Positions 5,518 through 11,083 of a stretch of 11,083 nucleotides of DNA are shown piece after piece; positions within the stretch are counted from its first letter, which is position 1, and the number at the start of each line of letters is the position of its first letter. The DNA lies in the NCBI GenBank assembly GCA_044341215.1, contig JBIISC010000030.1, positions 1 to 11,083 on the forward strand, given 5' to 3'. The notes beneath the pieces were generated by a model. It was not told where the DNA came from, ran no database searches, and saw only the letters and a program-made list of their open reading frames with translations. Made by a program: the position numbers and the translations under genes. This stretch comes from JAFMIT01 sp044341215 (GTDB lineage Bacteria > Actinomycetota > Actinomycetes > S36-B12 > UBA5976).

Positions 5518-5541
5518 AAACGGTCCAAGACCTGATAGACA

Positions 5542-7200
5542 ATGCCAATGACTACACATCGTTCAGAAATCTTTGCCCTTGCTGACAGTTATATCGACGA
5601 ATCAGCAGCTTTCAGCCCGATCAATTCAACGTTCCTTGGAATTCCAGGACGCGATCACGAATTAGATGACTTCTCGGTTGCTGGATCTGCAAAATCTGCA
5701 GACCACACTCGCGAAACATTGGCTAAGTTGGCACAACTCAACCCAATTGATGACATTGATCGGATTGCTCGCGATGTGATGGTTGAAAGACTTGAAGCTG
5801 GATTGAAATTGCATGACAGTTTCGAAAGCCATGTGCTGTGGGGTGTGATTAGTTCGCCACCATCAGGAATTCGGCAAGTTTTTGAGATGATGCCGCATGA
5901 AACTGATGAACACTTTAAGAATATTGAATTGCGTTTGTTAGCAGTTGATAAATCTTTGAAGTCATGGATTTCAGCTATCGATGAAGTTGCCAAGAAAGGT
6001 AAGACCACGGCCCAACGTCAAGTGAAGGGTGTGGCTACTCAACTCAATCAGTTTGCTGATGGTGGATATGAAAGTTTTGCTATGAGCGTCGACCCTGATG
6101 GCAAACATCCTGAATTGATTTTGGCAGCAAAGTCAGCCCAAGAAGCATGTAAAGAAACTGCGAACTGGTTGACGGAGAAGTATTTCCCAATTGCTACCGA
6201 GAAAGATGCAGTTGGACACGATCGCTACATCCAATGGGCCCGCTATTTCACAGGTGCAGAACTTGACCTCGAAGAAATTTACAACTGGGGAGTCAAAGAT
6301 CTTGCATACATAAATGAAAGAATGTGGAAAGTCGCTGCTCAGATTAAACCAGATGCAAAGAGCCTTCGTGAAGTTGCAGATTATTTAGAAACCGCCCCAG
6401 AGTATGAGATCCATGGTGTTGAAGCACTCTTGAAGAAATTGCGTGATTTCACTGATGCTGCAGTTAAGCAGATGGACGGCGTTCATTTCGACATCGACGA
6501 CTCCATCAAATTCTGCGATGCTCGCATCGCACCAGATGGAAGTGCAGCCGCCCCTTATTACATGCAACCAAGTGAAGATTTGTCTCGACCTGGCACAACT
6601 TGGTTTCCAACTTTAGGCAAAGACACATTTAGTTGGTGGCACATCGCTTCGACTTGGTACCACGAAGCTATCCCAGGACATCATCTTCAGTGTGCAACTG
6701 TGATTATTGAACGAGATCGCTTGAGCCGCTATCAACGCACAGATGCTTGGACAAGTGGCTATGGCGAAGGTTGGGCTTTGTATGCAGAACGTTTGATGGA
6801 TGAGCTAGGTGGATTCGATGAGCCGGGTATTGAAATGGGATACCTTGCTGGCCAAGCGCTTCGTGCTGCTCGCATAGTCGTAGACATTGGAATGCATCTG
6901 CAACTGAAAGACCAAAATGGCGAAGTTTGGAATGCAGAAACAGCTTTCGACTTACTACTAAATAGTGCTCTAATGGATGAAGATTTTGCGCGTAGTGAAG
7001 TTGACCGTTACCTAGGTTGGCCAGGACAAGCTATTTCCTACAAGGTGGGCGAACGTTTTTGGATGCAAGCCCGCGAGGATGCAAAAACTCGACTGGGATC
7101 TGCGTTTGAGTTGAAGAAATTCCACTCCTTTGCCCTGAAACTAGGACCTATGGGTTTAGATCCGTTTGCTAAAGAACTTGCTAATTGGGATGGAAAGTAG
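5542..7200 (+). CDS. DUF885 family protein, putative metallopeptidase
   Basis: A 552-residue soluble protein of the DUF885 family, which groups with zinc peptidases; bacterial members are presumed peptidases, and the substrate here is unknown. The core motif is HEAIPGHHLQ (374-383), the family's form of an HExx metal site. A second conserved block, GYGEGWALYAERL (406-418), offers Glu409 and Glu416 as further ligand or catalytic candidates. The upstream sequence SWWHIASTWYHEAIPG and the preceding substrate-pocket region are also family-like. No signal peptide is visible, so it is probably cytoplasmic. Two in-frame ATGs (5542 and 5548) are possible starts, neither with a ribosome binding site; I keep the first. 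The downstream gene deoD begins 66 bp later with its own -10 box, so the two may be transcribed separately. Confidence 0.88.
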   Translation: MPMTTHRSEIFALADSYIDESAAFSPINSTFLGIPGRDHELDDFSVAGSAKSADHTRETLAKLAQLNPIDDIDRIARDVMVERLEAGLKLHDSFESHVLWGVISSPPSGIRQVFEMMPHETDEHFKNIELRLLAVDKSLKSWISAIDEVAKKGKTTAQRQVKGVATQLNQFADGGYESFAMSVDPDGKHPELILAAKSAQEACKETANWLTEKYFPIATEKDAVGHDRYIQWARYFTGAELDLEEIYNWGVKDLAYINERMWKVAAQIKPDAKSLREVADYLETAPEYEIHGVEALLKKLRDFTDAAVKQMDGVHFDIDDSIKFCDARIAPDGSAAAPYYMQPSEDLSRPGTTWFPTLGKDTFSWWHIASTWYHEAIPGHHLQCATVIIERDRLSRYQRTDAWTSGYGEGWALYAERLMDELGGFDEPGIEMGYLAGQALRAARIVVDIGMHLQLKDQNGEVWNAETAFDLLLNSALMDEDFARSEVDRYLGWPGQAISYKVGERFWMQAREDAKTRLGSAFELKKFHSFALKLGPMGLDPFAKELANWDGK

Positions 7201-7253
7201 AAAGTCTTTCCCATTCACCCTATTTTGCGCTAGTAGGTCCTCTGATTTGCTCA

Positions 7254-7265
7254 TAAAATTAATCC
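7254..7265 (+). promoter_or_regulatory. -10 box 6 nt before the deoD ATG
   Basis: TAAAAT (7254-7259) is followed by TAATCC and then the ATG at 7266. There is no ribosome binding site in the gap. This is the third gene in the window with TANNNT placed exactly 6 nt before its ATG, which supports a leaderless mRNA for the deoD operon. Confidence 0.45.
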
Positions 7266-7961
7266 ATGAGCATCCATATCTCAGCAAAACCAGGTGAAAT
7301 CGCCAAAACGGTTTTAATGCCAGGTGACCCATTGCGGGCAAAGTGGATTGCTGACAATTTTTTAGATAACGCAGTTATGTATTCCTCTGTTCGAAACATG
7401 TATGGATTCACTGGCACTTACAAGGGCAAAACATTGTCGGTGCAGGGGCACGGAATGGGAATGCCATCCATGTCCATTTATACGCACGAACTCTTCAACG
7501 ATTATGGGGTTGAGACTGCAATCCGTGTTGGCACTTGCGGCGGGCTCAAAGGGGTGAAGATTCGTGACGTCATTATCGCTATGACGGCTTCGACAGACTC
7601 CAATATAAATCGTAAAGCTACTGGAATAGATTTTGCACCACATGCTGATTTCACATTGTTAGAAAAGGCAGTACAGGTTGCTCGCCATAAAGGAATTGCA
7701 CATCACGTTGGTGGCGTTGCAACGGTAGATAGTTTTTATGAAGAAGCAAATATGGCAACTATGCTCGAAAGCTATGGTGTGATTGCTGTTGAGATGGAGA
7801 CAAGTGCTCTATACACACTGGCAGCACGTTTCAACCGCAGAGCACTTTCTTTACTAACTGTTAGCGACATGTTGGCCGGAGGGGAAATCGCAACCAGCGA
7901 GGAAAGAGAATCTGGATTTAAATCGATGATTGAAATAGCCCTCGAAGTAGCTGGTGATTAG
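7266..7961 (+). CDS. deoD: Purine-nucleoside phosphorylase, DeoD (hexameric) type
   Basis: Cleaves purine (deoxy)ribonucleosides with phosphate to base plus (deoxy)ribose-1-phosphate, a cytoplasmic salvage enzyme. The 231 residues align along their length with the bacterial hexameric PNP family. Phosphate-site residues are G20, R24 (in GDPLRAK), R43 and R87, with RVGTCGG at 87-93 carrying Thr90 where E. coli has Ser. Base and ribose contacts are F157-Y158, the VEMET block with E176-M177-E178, and S200-D201. The catalytic Asp201 and its partner Arg214 are 13 residues apart, as in E. coli. All key residues are present, so it should be active. It begins a tight + strand unit: its TAG stop shares its G with the GTG of the next gene. 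The Ser-to-Thr change at the phosphate site is conservative. Confidence 0.95.
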   Translation: MSIHISAKPGEIAKTVLMPGDPLRAKWIADNFLDNAVMYSSVRNMYGFTGTYKGKTLSVQGHGMGMPSMSIYTHELFNDYGVETAIRVGTCGGLKGVKIRDVIIAMTASTDSNINRKATGIDFAPHADFTLLEKAVQVARHKGIAHHVGGVATVDSFYEEANMATMLESYGVIAVEMETSALYTLAARFNRRALSLLTVSDMLAGGEIATSEERESGFKSMIEIALEVAGD

Positions 7962-9862
7962 TGCGTAAATTGATTGTATTGCTAGTTGCTTTAGCAATCA
8001 GCTCATATTCGTTGAGCGTCTCGGCCGCAACCGCGCCGAGTAGCTTCTTGAAAATCAGCGAAGTTGATTGCAATAATGAATGGGTAGAAATCACCAATAC
8101 TCATCCTTCATTAACACTCAATGTTAAGAACTATTTCTTTCTAGTGATTGAAACCGATGGTTCATGGATACAAAACGATTTTAATCTTCCCAAGAGTGCG
8201 ATCAAGGCAGGCAAATATAAAGTATTTACAGAAGCTCAACTTGGCTTCGGATTTGGTTGTGGTGACGAATCGATTCTTCTATTTGATTCAAGCCAAAAAG
8301 AGTTAGATCGGATTGCGATTCCAAACCTAGCCGACGCTGTGACTTGGAGTCGTTTCGGTACTACGTGGGGTGGAAGTCAAGCAACTCAAGGCATTGCTAA
8401 CGTTGCGTTAGATGCCCAAACTCCAATCGACCAAGCCGCTTGGATCTTCGACCAATTGCAGTCTTTTAGAATCAATCTTTCGATTGATGAGCAGTATTTA
8501 GATCCAAATAATCCAAACGGTCTGGTGTTGCAACCTAAAGTATATGTACCTGCGACTTTTAGATTTCGCGATGCGACTGGAGTATTGCTCCCTTCCACTG
8601 GCGCATTGCAAGTGGGAGTTAGAACCAAAGGATCCGTCGGCTCAACAAATGGTGGCCAAGTAAATATATCCAATGGGAAAATTGGTTTGAAGGTCAAGTT
8701 TAATTGGAGTATCCCAGGTCAAGAATTTCTAGGGCTAAAGCGTTTAACGTTAAACAACATGCTGCAAGATCCGTCAATGGTACGCGATGTTCTTTCGTAC
8801 AAGTTGTTTACCGCCATGGGACTCGTAGCTCCGCGCACTGGTTTTGCTCGCGTTTATATAAATGGCGACAACTACGGCCTATATTTGAATCTCGAATCGT
8901 TTGACGAAATCATGATGGCTCGATGGCGCTCCTCTATGCAGCATATGTATGACGCGACCTGGGCGCCTGGCTGGAACGCCGGGAGCGAGTCATGCACATC
9001 AGATTGGGTAATGCCAGAAATTACGGTCGATGATTACCGATGCAATTTTGAAATTGATAGAGGTGTCCCTGAAGACTTCGACGACATTGCCGCACTCGCT
9101 GAAGCAATGGACAGTCAAGAAAGTCTTAGTCCAGACGCTAAGAAAATCATTTATGTAGATCAGATTGCAAAATTCTTTGCAGTCGAGAAATACATAAGTC
9201 ATTGGGATGGGCAATCAGGTTCTCCAAGTTGGACTCCAAATAATTTTCGAATGTATTCCAATTCAAAAGGACGATTGGAATTACTGCCATGGGGTACTGA
9301 CGGAACTTGGTACCAATTCAGTAATGATGGTTGGGAGCCGGAGAATCAGGTGAATGGCTTAGAGCCTTTTTACAACGCGCGGAGTGATTTGTTCATGCAG
9401 TGCATTAGGGACGATGAATGCAATGCTCAATATTTGAAGGCACTGGTAACCATTGCAGATATTGCTCAATATCAAGATTTTGCCCAGGAACTTTTTGATG
9501 CGCATACTGCGGTTCGAGCAAATGACACAAAGCGGTTTTGGAATGAAAATGATTCAAACTGGGGACTACTTCAAACTTTAGCCTTTATGAACATGCGTGA
9601 TGAGATGGCTCGTGAATATGCTTACGAAGTAGCCAGCGGTTTAATCCGATGGACGCCAGCAAAGAAGACTTTATCTGCCGGAACCAAGCTCACGCTATCT
9701 TTGTTGAATGCTTATTCTGACGTTTTGGGCACAATCACATACAGCAAGAAATTGGGTGCGGTCCTTAAAAAGGGTAAGTATTCAATCAAGGCCACTCTCA
9801 CTCCTGTTGATGTTGCAGAATGGCCTGTGCAGAGCAAAACTATAAAATTCACGGTCAAATAA
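7961..9862 (+). CDS. Exported CotH-kinase-family protein with N-terminal lamin-tail-like domain
   Basis: A 633-residue secreted protein. The signal peptide covers about 1-22 (RKLIVLLVALAISS core, SVSAA end). Residues about 29-135 look like a lamin-tail domain (LKISEVDCNNEWVEITN), common in bacterial surface proteins. A CotH kinase-like domain follows: RTKGS (221-225), GLKVKFNW (242-249), LKRLTLNNMLQDPSMVRDVL near 260-280, YINGDNYGLYLNLESFDE around 300-318, HWD (414-416) with NNFRMY (427-432), and PWGTD (443-447). CotH proteins are atypical kinases, and D416 and D447 are my candidates for the catalytic and metal Asp pair. About 570-633 form an Ig-like C-terminal domain. The GTG start overlaps the deoD stop by one base, so coupling is likely. 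The organism shows no sign of sporulation, so a surface or envelope role is more likely than spore coat; that is inference. Confidence 0.85.
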   Translation: MRKLIVLLVALAISSYSLSVSAATAPSSFLKISEVDCNNEWVEITNTHPSLTLNVKNYFFLVIETDGSWIQNDFNLPKSAIKAGKYKVFTEAQLGFGFGCGDESILLFDSSQKELDRIAIPNLADAVTWSRFGTTWGGSQATQGIANVALDAQTPIDQAAWIFDQLQSFRINLSIDEQYLDPNNPNGLVLQPKVYVPATFRFRDATGVLLPSTGALQVGVRTKGSVGSTNGGQVNISNGKIGLKVKFNWSIPGQEFLGLKRLTLNNMLQDPSMVRDVLSYKLFTAMGLVAPRTGFARVYINGDNYGLYLNLESFDEIMMARWRSSMQHMYDATWAPGWNAGSESCTSDWVMPEITVDDYRCNFEIDRGVPEDFDDIAALAEAMDSQESLSPDAKKIIYVDQIAKFFAVEKYISHWDGQSGSPSWTPNNFRMYSNSKGRLELLPWGTDGTWYQFSNDGWEPENQVNGLEPFYNARSDLFMQCIRDDECNAQYLKALVTIADIAQYQDFAQELFDAHTAVRANDTKRFWNENDSNWGLLQTLAFMNMRDEMAREYAYEVASGLIRWTPAKKTLSAGTKLTLSLLNAYSDVLGTITYSKKLGAVLKKGKYSIKATLTPVDVAEWPVQSKTIKFTVK

Positions 9863-9895
9863 CTAGAAAACAATCCAAGGTGGTTGAATAGGCGC

Positions 9896-10087
9896 ATGGC
9901 TGAGAAAAAAAGTAAGGCTGAAAAGCCGGCAGATCCCAAGGCGGCATTTCTAGAAGCTTTGGAGAAAAAGAAGAATAAGGGCGCTACACCACACGGTGGG
10001 GCAGCGGAATCAGGTAAAACTGGCCCAACTAAGTCAGGACCAGATGCCGCCCGTCGTATGTTCCAACGCCGTAGCGGTAACGCTTAA
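9896..10087 (+). CDS. DUF5302 domain-containing protein, 63 aa
   Basis: A small basic protein matching the actinobacterial DUF5302 pattern: a short Lys/Ala N-terminus, an FLEALEKKK helix (residues about 22-30), a Gly/Ser/Lys linker, and a conserved end with GPDAARRMFQRRSG (52-61). Function is unknown in the family. I choose the ATG at 9896 over the in-frame TTG at 9884, because AAGGTGG (9877-9883) directly abuts the TTG and leaves no spacer, whereas it lies 12 nt from the ATG, and because MAEKKSK is a typical family start. It follows the CotH gene by 33 bp without a terminator, so it is probably the last gene of the deoD operon. Its stop codon overlaps the stop codon of the opposing TRIC gene. 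Confidence 0.8.
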   Translation: MAEKKSKAEKPADPKAAFLEALEKKKNKGATPHGGAAESGKTGPTKSGPDAARRMFQRRSGNA

Positions 10088-10755
10088 GTTTTTTTGCGTT
10101 TAACTCTCTTTAACGTTTCGGTTGAAGGAGCTTCATACCCAAATTTAACGCTTGTTATTCTTAACGCTGCTACAACACTGATTACTAAAACATCTAAAAC
10201 ATCTTGGTTCATATACGGATAAAGAGTTGCAAGCAAAACTGCGCCAACAATTGCAGCAGTTGCAAACCAAGGGCCATCTCGAAGTACAACCGGCTTTTCA
10301 CCAATCATTACATCTACGATCGTGCCACCACCGATTGCAGTGATTAAGCCAATCAAAACACTTGGTCCAAATGGAAAACCGTAGATGAGTGCTTTCTGAG
10401 TTCCAATAACTACCCAAAGACCTAGTGCACTTCCATCAAGGAGCGGACCGAGAAATCTATTGCTGACCAATTTTCGAGCTACTGGTAAGCCAAAAATGGA
10501 TCCGGCAACAGCTACCGGGATATACCAAATGTCATGCATTGCGACTATCTCTACCTGCATGAAAATGTCACGCAAGATTCCGCCACCTAGCGCCATAACA
10601 ACACCAATGAGCATTACTCCAACGAGTGGTGTCTTTTTCTGTGCGGCAATAGCTGCGCCAAACACGCCACCAATAGAAATGGCAATGAGATCAAGAGCTG
10701 TGGGTAATTGATTGATGACTATCTCTAATCTTGTAAGCGTTTGGCTAATTTCCAA
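10084..10755 (-). CDS. TRIC/UPF0126 family membrane protein (putative cation channel)
   Basis: A 223-residue integral membrane protein of the prokaryotic trimeric intracellular cation channel family (UPF0126, the YadS/YicG type). It consists of two homologous three-helix repeats plus a last helix. The repeat signatures are ALGGGILRD (55-63) and AIGGGTIVDVMIG (140-152), each with the Gly-Gly-Gly kink. Hydrophobic helices run through 20-38, 43-58, 76-92, 108-128, 131-145, 162-181 and 185-199. The C-terminus is basic (RVKRKKT). The only start codon ahead of the first helix is TTG at 10755, which overlaps bioY by 31 bp and has no ribosome binding site, so translation probably depends on ribosomes finishing bioY. 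Bacterial members are proposed monovalent cation channels; the physiological role is not established. Confidence 0.9.
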   Translation of the reverse strand: MEISQTLTRLEIVINQLPTALDLIAISIGGVFGAAIAAQKKTPLVGVMLIGVVMALGGGILRDIFMQVEIVAMHDIWYIPVAVAGSIFGLPVARKLVSNRFLGPLLDGSALGLWVVIGTQKALIYGFPFGPSVLIGLITAIGGGTIVDVMIGEKPVVLRDGPWFATAAIVGAVLLATLYPYMNQDVLDVLVISVVAALRITSVKFGYEAPSTETLKRVKRKKT

Positions 10756-11083
10756 GAAGCTGGCAGCAAATTAGCTGCGATAACGACTTTGACTAAATCG
10801 CCAATTATGAATGGGGTTAGCCCCCAAGCAAATACTTGTGACCAGTCTGCACCGGTTGTGTTTTTAAGATTGATTAGTCCGGCTGTGTAAATAACTACGC
10901 TACCTATCAACATAGTAATTGTTGTGCCAGTAATTGACTTCGAAAGTCCTCGTTCGGAAAGTTTTCCAACTACAAAACTTGCGAGGATGAACCCAACCAC
11001 ATATCCAAAACTTGCCATTTGGAAAACCTGTGTGCCAACAACGTGTGATCCATCAGTCTGTGGAGCTAGAACTGGAAGTCCTG
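10725..11083 (-). CDS. bioY: Biotin transporter BioY (N-terminus beyond the window)
   Basis: This is the substrate-binding S component of the biotin ECF-type uptake system, an inner-membrane protein. Only the C-terminal 118 residues are present; the frame runs open to the window edge (complete codons from 11081), with GLPVLAPQTDGSHVVG at the visible start. BioY hallmarks are the conserved luminal loop just named, QMASFGYVVGFILASFVVGKLSERG, and the terminal helix region GLTPFIIGDLVKVVIAANLLP, whose GD-x-x-K pattern is typical of the family. The stop lies 31 bp inside the start of the TRIC gene, indicating an operon with it. Whether the ATPase and T components (bioM, bioN) are nearby cannot be seen; many actinobacteria use BioY with shared energising modules. 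Confidence 0.93.
   Translation of the reverse strand, partial: GLPVLAPQTDGSHVVGTQVFQMASFGYVVGFILASFVVGKLSERGLSKSITGTTITMLIGSVVIYTAGLINLKNTTGADWSQVFAWGLTPFIIGDLVKVVIAANLLPASWKLAKRLQD

Noticed and set aside
7192..7211. GGAAAG / CTTTCC hairpin at the DUF885 stop codon as a terminator
   Set aside because: Only six pairs, an 8-nt loop, an AT-rich stem and no following U tract; too weak to call.
9884..9895. TTG at 9884 as start of the DUF5302 protein
   Set aside because: The AAGGTGG site touches the TTG without a spacer, and the next ATG gives the usual family N-terminus.
1..11083. CRISPR array, prophage, insertion sequence or defence island
   Set aside because: No repeat-spacer pattern, transposase, integrase, nuclease, methylase or toxin-antitoxin gene was seen in any frame.

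Overview
The window looks like chromosomal DNA from a small-genome, fairly low-GC actinobacterium. A freshwater Nanopelagicales (acI-type) bacterium is my best guess. The reasons are a DUF5302 protein, another small Lys-rich protein of a type I associate with actinobacteria, AT-leaning codon use, very short intergenic gaps, and several genes whose -10 box sits exactly 6 nt before the ATG, as in leaderless actinobacterial mRNAs. This assignment is inference. I see no transposase, integrase, CRISPR array, phage gene or recognisable defence system. The content is mostly housekeeping and transport, with a few poorly characterised surface proteins.

Layout. A short unknown gene (8-286) ends at a strong hairpin terminator. 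A uracil-type NCS2 permease (506-1771) follows, with its own promoter, a palindrome over the -10 box, a structured leader and a strong terminator. Next come two small genes facing each other: a 40-residue Lys-rich protein (1909-2031, +) and a 55-residue ORF that I found by translating the minus strand (2061-2228, -). A tRNA with CAT anticodon lies at 2304-2378. A secreted protein built from two cysteine-paired repeats (2403-3374, -) diverges from a small DedA/VTT-like membrane protein (3473-4039, +). A Lys-rich tailed small protein (4092-4319, -) and an LLM-class flavin oxidoreductase (4402-5445, -) follow. The oxidoreductase diverges from a DUF885 putative metallopeptidase (5542-7200, +).

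The right part holds a probable + strand operon. It consists of purine-nucleoside phosphorylase deoD (7266-7961), an exported CotH-kinase-family protein overlapping it by one base (7961-9862), and a DUF5302 protein (9896-10087). It meets, stop codon to stop codon, a minus-strand pair made of a TRIC/UPF0126 membrane protein (10084-10755) and biotin transporter bioY (10725 to the window edge).

Functionally, uracil uptake and purine-nucleoside phosphorolysis point to nucleobase salvage, and BioY to biotin uptake. Both fit a scavenging planktonic lifestyle. The items most worth a second look are the permease leader, the leaderless promoter pattern, the hidden 55-codon ORF, the duplicated secreted protein and the deoD-cotH coupling. 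No clearly new multi-gene system is evident.
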